Positions 1 through 7,479 of a stretch of 22,266 nucleotides of DNA are shown piece after piece. Every line of letters starts with the position of its first letter. The stretch's first letter is position 1. The DNA comes from Candidatus Taylorbacteria bacterium RIFCSPHIGHO2_02_FULL_44_12 (lineage in GTDB: Bacteria; Patescibacteriota; Minisyncoccia; Phycocordibacterales; PALSA-1337). Position numbers and translations under genes: made by a program. Location of the stretch: assembly GCA_001822575.1 (NCBI GenBank), contig MHRM01000009.1, forward strand, positions 1 through 22,266, written 5' to 3'. Below the pieces are notes generated by a model. That model made no database searches and was not told the origin of the DNA. It worked only from the letters and a program-made list of their open reading frames with translations.

Positions 1-1
1 A

Positions 2-637
2 CTTAATGAGTTTACTTTTCAGGGCAAAACGCCAGTCATTCTTGCTACCAAAGAAAAAGTTCTCGGCTTTGTTATGGTGGCTGATGAGATAAAGGCAGAG
101 TCGATCGAAGCAGTAAAAAATCTCCATGCCCTCGGAATCAGGATGGTTATGCTTACCGGTGATGATGAAAAGGCCGCTAAGTATATAGGATCGCTTGTCG
201 GCATCGATGATGTTGTGGCTCATGTGCTACCGCAAGACAAGCTCGAAAAGATAAAAGAGCTTCAGTCACAAGGTCGAGTTGTGGCAATGGCTGGTGACGG
301 TGTAAACGACGCTCCTGCGCTCGCTCAGGCAGATGTGGGTATAGCCATGGGGACCGGAACCGATGTGGCGATAGAGTCGGCTGGCATCACGCTTCTCGAT
401 GGAGATATTTCAAAGCTTGTCAAAGCAATCAGACTCTCAAAAATCACCATGCGAGGAATCAAGCAGAATCTGTTCTGGGCATTCATCTATAACATCGTCG
501 GCATACCGCTTGCGGCGGGCGCACTCTACCCCGTTTTTGGATGGCTACTCAATCCCGTTTTTGCGGGCTTCGCCATGGCGATGTCTTCAGTGTCAGTAGT
601 GTCGAACTCCCTTCGAATTAAGGCAAAGAAATTATAA
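2..637 (+). CDS. copA: Copper-translocating P-type ATPase, C-terminal part (5'-truncated by window edge)
   Basis: The reading frame is open from base 2, so the gene begins before the window; about 211 residues remain. They cover the end of the phosphorylation/nucleotide-binding region and the last two membrane helices. The hinge motif GDGVNDAPAL, followed by the usual ADVGIAMG stretch, identifies a P-type ATPase. In the final helices a YN pair and the motif MSSVSVVSNSLR match the intramembrane copper site of the Cu+ (P1B-1) ATPases rather than Zn/Cd pumps. The family exports Cu+ from the cytoplasm at the cost of ATP. It is the first visible gene of a four-gene run with gaps of only 7 to 18 bp, all with copper-binding signatures, which supports copper as the substrate. 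The N-terminal metal-binding domains and the phosphorylated Asp lie outside the window. Confidence 0.93.
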   Translation, partial: LNEFTFQGKTPVILATKEKVLGFVMVADEIKAESIEAVKNLHALGIRMVMLTGDDEKAAKYIGSLVGIDDVVAHVLPQDKLEKIKELQSQGRVVAMAGDGVNDAPALAQADVGIAMGTGTDVAIESAGITLLDGDISKLVKAIRLSKITMRGIKQNLFWAFIYNIVGIPLAAGALYPVFGWLLNPVFAGFAMAMSSVSVVSNSLRIKAKKL

Positions 638-655
638 ATAATTAACTAAAATACT

Positions 656-1282
656 ATGAACAACAATCAAAACAACAAAATAATGTACGGGATGGGAGGA
701 GTCGTGCTCGGGTTACTTCTCGCCCTAGTCTTTAGTCCTATAATGCGCTGGTCTGGGTCGATGATGTCGTGGGGGAATAATTCAGTTCCCATACAACGCA
801 CTGCAGGTGTCAGCGCAATGGATCAACATTTTATCGAGCAAATGATCCCTCATCACGATGGGGCAATTGCTATGGCAAATCTTGCGCTCGAGAAAGCAAC
901 TCGTCCGGAGATCAAAACGCTGGCTCAGACAATCCTCAAAGCTCAGACTGCAGAAAATCAGGAAATGCGCGCATGGTATCGGGATTGGTTTGGGAAAAGC
1001 GTTCCAACCGGTACGAACCTTGGGATGGGCGGAATGATGTCGCAGGGCGGTATGCATATGGGAAGCACTCAGGATATTGACGCGCTTAAAAACGCACCTG
1101 ATTTCGACAAGGAATTCATAGAACAAATGATCCCGCATCACCAGATGGCTATCATGATGGCCAGAATGCTTGAATCAGGAACGAATCGTCCAGAGATGCT
1201 CCAACTCGCAAAAAATATCCAGACATCACAGGCGGCAGAAATACAGCGGATGCGGGGTTGGTACGCGAGCTGGTATAAATAA
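656..1282 (+). CDS. DUF305 protein with two copies of the PHH copper-binding repeat, membrane anchored
   Basis: This 208-residue protein has one hydrophobic segment at about residues 11-30 (signal anchor or signal peptide), then two similar halves. Each half carries the hallmark of DUF305: FIEQMIPHHDGAI in the first and FIEQMIPHHQMAI in the second, followed by a helix and a short end with RxWYxxWY. The linker is rich in Met and Gly (GMGGMMSQGGMHMG), typical of periplasmic copper binders. DUF305 includes CopM-type copper resistance proteins; the extracytoplasmic copper-binding role here is inferred from family and operon context. It starts 18 bp after the ATPase stop. No Shine-Dalgarno sequence is visible, as for most genes here. 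Confidence 0.85.
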   Translation: MNNNQNNKIMYGMGGVVLGLLLALVFSPIMRWSGSMMSWGNNSVPIQRTAGVSAMDQHFIEQMIPHHDGAIAMANLALEKATRPEIKTLAQTILKAQTAENQEMRAWYRDWFGKSVPTGTNLGMGGMMSQGGMHMGSTQDIDALKNAPDFDKEFIEQMIPHHQMAIMMARMLESGTNRPEMLQLAKNIQTSQAAEIQRMRGWYASWYK

Positions 1283-1293
1283 AAATTATTGAT

Positions 1294-2301
1294 ATGAAGA
1301 CATATATATTCCACATTTCAGGTACCCACTGTGCATCGTGTAAAATCTTTATTGAAGATACTCTGAACGAACAGGGCTTTGTGCGGAACACCCGAGTCAA
1401 TCTCAAAAGAGAAACTGTTGAAATTGAAACCGATAGTGATCAAAGTCTCGAAGAATTAGCGCGGACACTTACAGATAAAATAAAACCGAATGGCTATGCA
1501 CTGTCGGTGGAAAAATCTATCAAAGAAAAACAGAGCAATGATGTCATTTGGAAAGCTGTACCGATCGGGCTTGCGTTCCTTATCCTATTCTTTCTGTTGC
1601 AAAAATCCGGAATTCTAAATCTTGGTATTGGCGGCCAAACAACTCCCACAACAAGCTTTATCATCGGTCTTATAGCTTCAGTATCAAGCTGTTTGGCGAT
1701 AGTAGGAGGACTTGTGCTTTCGCTCTCGGCAAAAGTATCTCAAGACAACGTAAGCGATACAAAAACTTTCCTGCTTTTCCACGCAGGAAGACTGGTTAGT
1801 TTTGCGGTGTTAGGAGGAGTCCTCGGAGCAGTCGGCGGTGCTATCGGTATCAATTTTACTTTTACGGCAATTCTGGGAATTCTGGCTTCTGTTGTTATGT
1901 TATTGCTCGGTTTAAATTTGGTTGGAGTGTTTGAAAAAAATAAAGTTGCGTTGCCTTCAGGAATCTTTAATTTCTTCAGAAAAATAGAGCACAAGACTTT
2001 AACACCGCTCATCATTGGTTTTGCTACATTTTTTCTGCCGTGCGGATTCACACAGTCAATGCAAGTTTCAGCGCTAGGAAGCGGATCGTTTACGTCAGGA
2101 CTTCTCATCATGCTTGCATTCGCTCTTGGAACGCTACCAATGCTTGTACTTCTTTCTTTCGGGTCGGCATCGTTCGCACACGGGAAACACGCACCGCTAT
2201 TTTTCAAATCCGCGGGAGTGGTTGTAATTGGTCTTGGGTTGTTTGCACTCTTCGCTGGGCTTGCCGGGCTCGGCATTATTAATCCGCTATTTAACATATA
2301 A
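1294..2301 (+). CDS. HMA domain fused to DsbD/SafE-like transmembrane domain (copper/thiol handling)
   Basis: The first 75 or so residues form a heavy-metal-associated domain with the metal site GTHCASC (Cys13, Cys16) near the N-terminus. From about residue 85 the protein is membrane-embedded with about six to seven hydrophobic segments and resembles the DsbD/CcdA/SafE superfamily. Two isolated membrane cysteines, in SVSSCLAIVGG (about Cys133) and LPCGFTQ (about Cys250), sit where DsbD-type electron carriers keep their redox pair, in two internally related halves. The protein could deliver copper or reducing equivalents across the membrane to the DUF305 and cupredoxin proteins; this is inference. 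Its place 11 bp after one copper gene and 7 bp before the next argues for a copper role rather than cytochrome maturation. Confidence 0.8.
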   Translation: MKTYIFHISGTHCASCKIFIEDTLNEQGFVRNTRVNLKRETVEIETDSDQSLEELARTLTDKIKPNGYALSVEKSIKEKQSNDVIWKAVPIGLAFLILFFLLQKSGILNLGIGGQTTPTTSFIIGLIASVSSCLAIVGGLVLSLSAKVSQDNVSDTKTFLLFHAGRLVSFAVLGGVLGAVGGAIGINFTFTAILGILASVVMLLLGLNLVGVFEKNKVALPSGIFNFFRKIEHKTLTPLIIGFATFFLPCGFTQSMQVSALGSGSFTSGLLIMLAFALGTLPMLVLLSFGSASFAHGKHAPLFFKSAGVVVIGLGLFALFAGLAGLGIINPLFNI

Positions 2302-2308
2302 TTACCTT

Positions 2309-2707
2309 ATGAATAAGACTGTCTCTATAATCATTACGCTCACTCTTGTCATAGGTATTAGCATTGTGTTTCTTGGCGATTCAAAATCAAGTAATAATGC
2401 AGGCACTGATGGATCGGTGCAGAATGTCGAAATAAAAGATGGCGTTCAGTACATTACGATAAACGCAAAAGGCGGATATTCACCGAAAGTGTCTACGGCA
2501 AAAGCAGATATCCCTACAAAACTCATCATCAAAACAGACGGCACATATGACTGTTCGGCATCGCTTGTAATTCGCTCGGTTGATTTTCAAAAAATCTTAG
2601 CCCAGACCGGAGAAGAAGTCATTGATCTTGGCACACCAAAAGCAGGACAGCCGCTTCGGGGAATTTGTGGAATGGGGATGTACAATTTTTCCATCAATTT
2701 CAATTAG
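2309..2707 (+). CDS. Membrane-anchored cupredoxin-like copper-binding protein
   Basis: Starting at the ATG 7 bp after the previous stop gives 132 residues with an N-terminal hydrophobic anchor (about residues 5-22) and a Ser/Asn/Gly linker. An upstream in-frame ATG at 2228 would overlap the preceding gene by 74 bp and add an unrelated peptide, so it was rejected. The C-terminal 80 residues look like a one-domain cupredoxin: a TYDCSASLVI strand and the ending GICGMGMYNFSINF, where Cys82, Cys120, Met122 and Met124 are likely ligands. Such domains are found in copper resistance and plastocyanin-like proteins. It is the last gene of the copper operon. No terminator hairpin is obvious in the 53 bp before the convergent gene. 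Confidence 0.78.
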   Translation: MNKTVSIIITLTLVIGISIVFLGDSKSSNNAGTDGSVQNVEIKDGVQYITINAKGGYSPKVSTAKADIPTKLIIKTDGTYDCSASLVIRSVDFQKILAQTGEEVIDLGTPKAGQPLRGICGMGMYNFSINFN

Positions 2708-2760
2708 GAAAACATGTTCAACTGTCGAGTCGAGCTATAAAAATTAAAATGGGTGACTTA

Positions 2761-3282
2761 CTAATACTCTAATCCTTTTTTGCCAGGTAACCCTTTGGCG
2801 AAGGGATGCTTAATCTCCATCATTTCTGTAACAAGGTCAGCCTTGTCGATAAATTCTTGAGGGCAATCTCTGCCTGTCATAATAAGATGATCAGTAATAA
2901 GGATATTTTTTGAGATAAAGTCCACGACAGATTCCGGTGTCACTAATTTTAGTGAAAGTGCGTTCCAAATTTCATCAAGAATGACGATATTCCACTTTTT
3001 TAGGCCAATCTGTTCTTCTGCGTAAACAAGCGCATCCTGAGCCGCCTTTTGATGTTCCTCAAAAGGTATTTTATCGTCGCCTATACGCACGAAACCCTTG
3101 CCCTTTTTGATAATTTTAAAGTTAGGATAGAGTTCCTTCGATGATATATCTTCTCCGGATTTCCAAGACCCTTTGATGAATTGAACCATGAGGACTTTGC
3201 TTCCGTTACCTACGGCTCTCAAGGCTTGACCAATGGCCGCTGTTGTTTTTCCTTTGCCGTTTCCCGTAAAAATGATCAGCAT
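2761..3282 (-). CDS. cobO: Cob(I)alamin adenosyltransferase, CobO/BtuR type
   Basis: The 173-residue protein starts with the P-loop GNGKGKTTAAIG (from about residue 7) followed by ALRAVGNGSKVLMVQFIKG, diagnostic of the CobA/CobO/BtuR family. A Walker-B-like strand NIVILDEIWNAL follows at mid-length. The enzyme transfers the adenosyl group of ATP to cob(I)alamin or a corrinoid precursor to make adenosylcobalamin. Only 3 bp separate it from the upstream class II ribonucleotide reductase, which needs exactly this cofactor, so its job here is probably cofactor supply from salvaged cobalamin rather than de novo synthesis (no other corrin genes are in the window). Length is slightly below the usual 190-200 because the N-terminal extension is missing. 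Confidence 0.92.
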   Translation of the reverse strand: MLIIFTGNGKGKTTAAIGQALRAVGNGSKVLMVQFIKGSWKSGEDISSKELYPNFKIIKKGKGFVRIGDDKIPFEEHQKAAQDALVYAEEQIGLKKWNIVILDEIWNALSLKLVTPESVVDFISKNILITDHLIMTGRDCPQEFIDKADLVTEMMEIKHPFAKGLPGKKGLEY

Positions 3283-3285
3283 AAA

Positions 3286-5601
3286 TTAAAGAGCTATTTC
3301 ACAAATCCCCGCTACGCAGGCTAGTTCCCTTTTTACATCAAGCTCGTCAGTTTTTTCGTAAGTAATAATCTTTGAATAATCAATGTGCTTTAGTCGTTCT
3401 TTAAGTTCAAGGAACTTCTTCTCGTCAATAGCTTCATAGGGGGCAAGCTGGTACACGTGGTTATCTCGCGGAAGAAACGAAAGTCCGCCGACAATATCCC
3501 AATTCTTGTAAATCCAGTTTGCAACTTCAATCCATTCATCCTCGCCAACGGACACCGTGACTGATGGGTTGTGTTCCGTGTAATTTTCCTTAACCAGTTT
3601 CCAATGTTCAAGCTGATCAATGGCCGTCATATCGTCTTTATAGATTGAGCCCTCTGGCGCTTTGACGGGAAATTCGAGAACGTAGGTTGTCGCGTTTTCC
3701 GGTGATTGGCCAACTTCTGGATTATACGGAACTCCTTGGTCTTTCAGCATCTTAAATAGAGAGTCGGTAGCCGCAATTCGAATTCTCCGAATATAGTAAG
3801 GAGAATGACGCGGGTGCATACCGGACGAGCAGTCCACCATTTGAGATAAAGTACCTGATGGTTTTACTGCCGTAGCGCAGGTTGAAGCATTGATGCCTAG
3901 TTTCTTTGCGTATATCTGATTTATTCTCACCACTTCCTTTTTGAGTTTTTCCAATATCCCGGCATCTCTTACTGTTGGGCAATCCCATTGTCCTGTGATC
4001 GAAACGCCAAGCAGAGCTTCTTTTTGGCAATGTTCCTTCCATTCTTTTGAGAGATATGGAAAATTTGTCAGGCTGGCCTGATAAGTTCCTAAGATAGTCG
4101 CAAGGCGTACCTTTTTAATAAGCGATTTCTCATCATCGTCAGACCTCGCTACCGCTTCAGAGAGGTTACAAAACTGTTTCGACTGCAAAATAATCTCTCC
4201 ACAGGGGTTAGTGCCAATCGGCCCGATAATGTTTTGGCCAGTCGGGTCGAAATAACCTTTATATTCTTTGAGAACCTTTATCCTTCTTTCAGGCAGGGTG
4301 TTTGCAAGTGATCCTCTATTGAATATTCCACGCTCTCCGGAACCCGATTTCATAAGGGCGGTCCATTCTTCGATGAATTCTGTATTTGATGGTTTCTGGA
4401 TATACACCGCGGAATTATTGGCGAGCATTCTTTGTGGCTGGCTGATATAAAAAGTACCTTTCTTGGCATCACGGATGTCGTTATCATCCAAGTCGGACAG
4501 AGAGATCATTGCACTCCTTCGGACACCTCCGGATACGACACAGTCGCCGATCATACAGATGATATCGTGAATGTCTATATTGCGGAGACGACGCCCCTGT
4601 CGGGCAAGTATTTTTTCTCTCGTAAAATTCAAAAGCCGTCGTAGAGGTTCGGGGCCTGATGCTTTGCCCCCCATTGTTTTAAGACGCGCGCCGGATGGCC
4701 GCAATTGAGAATAATCGAAAGGAATGTTATTTCCTTCCGCCCACGCCTTCATGCCTATCGTCAGCGCGTCAGCCCATCCTTCTTTGCTGTCAGGAATTAC
4801 ATGTGTCGGCAGAGTCTTGCCGGTCTGCAAATTGATTTGCGGAAATTTTTGAACGTTCTGACTTTCCACCGACCATCCGGCACCTGTTCCGCACATCGAA
4901 ATGTACATTATTTCTGCGAGATCCTGAAAACTTTCTGGAGCGATGTATGAGCAGTTGTATGCACAGACATTTGTCTTACGGGTGGCAGGACCGGAAAACT
5001 GCAGGAGTCTCATCGAGGGCATTGCTTCCTGCCTTAAAATACCTTCCCGTAATTCCTTATATTCATCTTCTTTTAACTTGTTGCCTAAATTTTCCCTCAT
5101 GAACGCCATATAGCGGTCAACTGTCTCGATCCATGCCTCGCGCCTGCCTTTTTCTGCAATCCATCGGGAATACGTCCGGTAGTATACAAACTCTCCAAGA
5201 GAATTCTTAAAATATTTCTTACTGTCTTCAGCTAGTTTTTTTACTTTGGGAGACACCCGAAGTCCTTTTGCCCGGAGCTTTGCTCTTTCTTCTCGGTATA
5301 AAATGTATGATTTGGCAGTCTTTACGTATTCAGATAAAATAAGTTCTTTTTCCACGGTGTCTTGAATACCTTCGACAGTCGGTATGAAATTTTTATACTT
5401 CTTTGTGATGCGTAGGATATCAGCAAATACTTTATTCGCTACAAGGTCGGCTTCTTTGGGCGACCCTTCATTCGAGGCAAGCATTGCTTTGTGAATGGCA
5501 TTCTTTATTTTTTCAATATCAAAAGGAGCAATCGCCCCGTCTCTTTTTTGAATGCTTTTTATCAAAATTTCGACGGGGGCGATTTTCCTTTTTATTGGCA
5601 T
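3286..5601 (-). CDS. nrdJ: Adenosylcobalamin-dependent (class II) ribonucleoside-triphosphate reductase
   Basis: The 771-residue enzyme reduces ribonucleotides to deoxyribonucleotides using a radical generated from adenosylcobalamin. Residues about 10-105 are an ATP-cone regulatory domain. The active-site loop NPCGEI (Asn465, Cys467 thiyl radical, Glu469) and a nearby QFCNLSE (Cys478), with NVCAYNCSYI upstream (Cys213 or Cys217 as partner), fit the redox-active cysteines. The C-terminus ends in CVAGIC (Cys762, Cys767), the CX4C shuttle of the monomeric Lactobacillus leichmannii type. No intein or truncation is seen. It is transcribed with the adenosyltransferase downstream. The start lies just after a promoter-plus-palindrome region (5612-5667), with no SD. 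No cobalamin-riboswitch-like element was seen upstream. Confidence 0.95.
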   Translation of the reverse strand: MPIKRKIAPVEILIKSIQKRDGAIAPFDIEKIKNAIHKAMLASNEGSPKEADLVANKVFADILRITKKYKNFIPTVEGIQDTVEKELILSEYVKTAKSYILYREERAKLRAKGLRVSPKVKKLAEDSKKYFKNSLGEFVYYRTYSRWIAEKGRREAWIETVDRYMAFMRENLGNKLKEDEYKELREGILRQEAMPSMRLLQFSGPATRKTNVCAYNCSYIAPESFQDLAEIMYISMCGTGAGWSVESQNVQKFPQINLQTGKTLPTHVIPDSKEGWADALTIGMKAWAEGNNIPFDYSQLRPSGARLKTMGGKASGPEPLRRLLNFTREKILARQGRRLRNIDIHDIICMIGDCVVSGGVRRSAMISLSDLDDNDIRDAKKGTFYISQPQRMLANNSAVYIQKPSNTEFIEEWTALMKSGSGERGIFNRGSLANTLPERRIKVLKEYKGYFDPTGQNIIGPIGTNPCGEIILQSKQFCNLSEAVARSDDDEKSLIKKVRLATILGTYQASLTNFPYLSKEWKEHCQKEALLGVSITGQWDCPTVRDAGILEKLKKEVVRINQIYAKKLGINASTCATAVKPSGTLSQMVDCSSGMHPRHSPYYIRRIRIAATDSLFKMLKDQGVPYNPEVGQSPENATTYVLEFPVKAPEGSIYKDDMTAIDQLEHWKLVKENYTEHNPSVTVSVGEDEWIEVANWIYKNWDIVGGLSFLPRDNHVYQLAPYEAIDEKKFLELKERLKHIDYSKIITYEKTDELDVKRELACVAGICEIAL

Positions 5602-5611
5602 ACGTGTTATA

Positions 5612-5637
5612 GTTAAGTAGTTAATTGACTACTTAAC
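5612..5637. promoter_or_regulatory. 26-bp near-perfect palindrome, probable operator of the nrdJ-cobO operon
   Basis: Arms GTTAAGTAGT and ACTACTTAAC are exact reverse complements around the 6-nt centre TAATTG, so 24 of 26 positions are symmetric. It begins 11 bp upstream of the nrdJ start codon and immediately downstream of the -10 box proposed at 5639-5644, the classical position for a repressor. The cognate regulator is unknown: the divergent ArsR protein is a candidate, NrdR another, although I see no clear NrdR-box pair. Confidence 0.6.
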
Positions 5638-5638
5638 A

Positions 5639-5667
5639 AGTATATCAATTTTACGTACCCGGCTCAA
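5639..5667 (-). promoter_or_regulatory. Sigma-70-like promoter of nrdJ-cobO
   Basis: Read on the minus strand: -35 TTGAGC (5662-5667), 17-nt spacer, -10 TATACT (5639-5644). The predicted start near 5632 falls inside the palindrome. Confidence 0.55.
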
Positions 5668-5721
5668 CTGGGGAAAACTGGAGTTATGCACATATACGGT
5701 CAAATTCTGCCAAAAATGCTG

Positions 5722-5750
5722 TTGACTACGATCAAAATTTTGAGTACACT
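5722..5750 (+). promoter_or_regulatory. Sigma-70-like promoter of the arsR-doxX-like operon
   Basis: -35 TTGACT (5722-5727), exactly 17 nt, -10 TACACT (5745-5750). The expected start is about 20 nt before the ArsR start codon. The spacer contains the 12-bp palindrome at 5732-5743. Confidence 0.65.
5732..5743. promoter_or_regulatory. Palindrome between -35 and -10, probable autoregulatory operator
   Basis: TCAAAATTTTGA is a perfect 12-bp palindrome in the spacer of the promoter of the ArsR-type gene. A repressor bound here would block RNA polymerase; ArsR-family repressors usually control their own operon from AT-rich palindromes of this kind. Confidence 0.5.
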
Positions 5751-5776
5751 AATAAGAATCAATTAATATCGAAACT

Positions 5777-6088
5777 ATGAAATTAAAATCACCTCTGCCC
5801 CAGGAAGCATATGAAAGAAACGCCAATATTTACAAAATTTTGGCAAATTCGAAGCGTTTGGAGATTCTAAATTTGTTAAAACAAGGAGAGCTTGGCGTTG
5901 AACAGATTTTAAAGGTTACCAAGCTTTCAAAGGCTAACCTTTCCCAGCATCTTGCTCTTCTCCGCCATAATGGTTTGGTTCATACCAGACGGGATGGCCT
6001 GAATATCCACTATCGGATTGTCGATCCGAGGATTGTATCGCCGTGCAAAATCCTGCATGAATTACGACACAGGCAATTAGTTATTTAA
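5777..6088 (+). CDS. ArsR-family winged-helix repressor
   Basis: This 103-residue protein is almost entirely one winged helix-turn-helix domain: LANSKRLEILNLLKQGEL (helix 1-2), VEQILKVTKLSKANLSQHLALLRHNGLV (helix-turn-helix with the usual SQHLALLR recognition helix) and the wing THTRRDGLNIHYRIVDP-like strand. The metal-binding ELCVCDL signature of classical ArsR/SmtB is absent (the matching stretch reads LGVEQIL) and the only cysteine is near the C-terminus, so metal sensing is doubtful; a redox or metabolite signal is as likely. It lies 5 bp before the DoxX-like gene and faces nrdJ divergently, so it may control both directions. Confidence 0.85.
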   Translation: MKLKSPLPQEAYERNANIYKILANSKRLEILNLLKQGELGVEQILKVTKLSKANLSQHLALLRHNGLVHTRRDGLNIHYRIVDPRIVSPCKILHELRHRQLVI

Positions 6089-6093
6089 CCGCT

Positions 6094-6477
6094 ATGGAGA
6101 ATAATAAACTTACCATATGGGTTTTACGAATTGCGGTTGCTGGAGAATTTATCGGCCACGGTGTCTTTGCCCTGCAGGGCAAACAGGACTGGATCGGCTG
6201 GTTTGCAAAATTTGGCATCTCTGATCCTGGAACAGCGACTCAGCTCCTTTTCATTTTAGGAATCATAGATATCGCGTTGGCAATTCTCGTTTTAATCAAA
6301 CCGATCCGCGTCGCGCTTTTATGGATGGTGTTCTGGGGATTTTGGACCGCGCTTCTCCGTCCTATAGTCGGCATGCCTATCTGGGATTTCGTTGAACGTT
6401 GGGCTAATTGGGGAGCCCCACTTGCGCTACTTCTCTTGATTGGTTGGCCTAAAACATTTAAGGAGTGGTTTAAATAG
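6094..6477 (+). CDS. DoxX-like small integral membrane protein
   Basis: The 127-residue protein has four hydrophobic segments (about residues 8-27, 45-64, 68-88, 99-118) and the GEFIGHGVFAL motif near its N-terminus, where DoxX-like proteins carry a GH pair in helix 1. A charged loop with KQDWIGWFAKFGI follows, also typical of that group. The biochemical role of such proteins is poorly defined; some DoxX members take part in thiol/sulfur redox chemistry. It is co-transcribed with the ArsR-type repressor. It converges with mltG 28 bp further on, with no clear terminator between them. Confidence 0.6.
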   Translation: MENNKLTIWVLRIAVAGEFIGHGVFALQGKQDWIGWFAKFGISDPGTATQLLFILGIIDIALAILVLIKPIRVALLWMVFWGFWTALLRPIVGMPIWDFVERWANWGAPLALLLLIGWPKTFKEWFK

Positions 6478-6505
6478 TATGATTTGATGATCCCACATCC
6501 AACAG

Positions 6506-7477
6506 TTATCTTATATATTTATCCTTATTAGCCAAATGCCCATCGTGGTTCGCGGCATAATGCATATTACCTTCCGAATCCGAAAGGAAAAACAAATATT
6601 TGGTAGTAGTGGCATTGATAGAGGCTTGAATAGAAACCAAGCCAGGGTTGGATATTGGGGCTGGAGGCAAGCCTTTGTTTGTATAGGTATTGTAAGGAGA
6701 GTCATTAGTCAGATCCGTTCTGGTCAACATTGATGAAGCCTTGCCAAAAATATAATAAAACGGGGCATCTACCTGAAGGGGCATGCCAGACTCCAATCTT
6801 TTCCAGAGTATTGAAGAAACAAGCGATTTGTCGTCTGCTATTCTAGCCTCTTCCTCTATGATGGAGGCCATGATTATGATGTCTTTGAATGTTCTGCCGC
6901 CATCCGATATCTCTCTCTGGAACACTTGAGTGTTTTGATCAAATACCGAAATCATTTTTTCCACAACATCGGCTGGTTTGACATTGAGATCAAAATAGTA
7001 TGTTTCCGGAAAAAGATAGCCCTCATAAGGTTTCGCCAATGCCACGAATAATGGAGCATTGAATTCCGGAAGCTTCTTCTGCAATATCCAGGCTATGTCA
7101 TACGATGTGCTTCCTTCTGGAATAGTCACTTTTATTTTGGGCAGACCTTGATCTCCGGTTGAAGTACGCAAGGCGATGGTCAAAGATGATTGGGGTCGTG
7201 TCAAGACATATCCTCCAGATCTGACCGATCCGCCCAATAGTCTAACATAGACTTTGTACAAGAAAGCTGAACGAATGACACTTTCTCTGGAGAGAATGTC
7301 AGCTACTCCCGAAAGAGTCAAGCCTTTTTCTATGCTAACAATTTTTTGTATTGGGAAATCCTTCGGAGGAATAGATCCCAGAACAACCATAAAGAGTGAT
7401 ATGCTAACGAAAAACAAAAAAAGACTAAACCAGTAAAGAGACAAAGGAAAACGAGATTTTGGATCTTGAATATTCAT
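6506..7477 (-). CDS. mltG: Endolytic murein transglycosylase MltG (YceG-like)
   Basis: The 323-residue protein has one N-terminal membrane helix (about residues 13-35), a small LysM-like region with the TIPEGSTSYDIA strand, and a catalytic YceG domain. The conserved PYEGYLFPETYYF, MASIIEEEAR (catalytic Glu about 208), GMPLQVDAPFYYIFG and SPYNTYTNKGLPPAPISNPG blocks are all present in order. MltG cuts nascent glycan strands at the membrane and so limits their length. It is the last gene of a minus-strand run, starting 2 bp after the stop of the 424-residue membrane protein, which may point to an envelope function for that protein. Confidence 0.93.
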   Translation of the reverse strand: MNIQDPKSRFPLSLYWFSLFLFFVSISLFMVVLGSIPPKDFPIQKIVSIEKGLTLSGVADILSRESVIRSAFLYKVYVRLLGGSVRSGGYVLTRPQSSLTIALRTSTGDQGLPKIKVTIPEGSTSYDIAWILQKKLPEFNAPLFVALAKPYEGYLFPETYYFDLNVKPADVVEKMISVFDQNTQVFQREISDGGRTFKDIIIMASIIEEEARIADDKSLVSSILWKRLESGMPLQVDAPFYYIFGKASSMLTRTDLTNDSPYNTYTNKGLPPAPISNPGLVSIQASINATTTKYLFFLSDSEGNMHYAANHDGHLANKDKYIR

Positions 7478-7479
7478 AT

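Noticed and set aside
2228..2308. Upstream ATG for the cupredoxin gene
   Set aside because: It overlaps the preceding gene by 74 bp and encodes a peptide unrelated to the family; the ATG at 2309 gives a normal signal anchor.
5602..5776. Cobalamin riboswitch before nrdJ
   Set aside because: No B12-box-like sequence and too little space; a simple promoter with palindrome explains the region.
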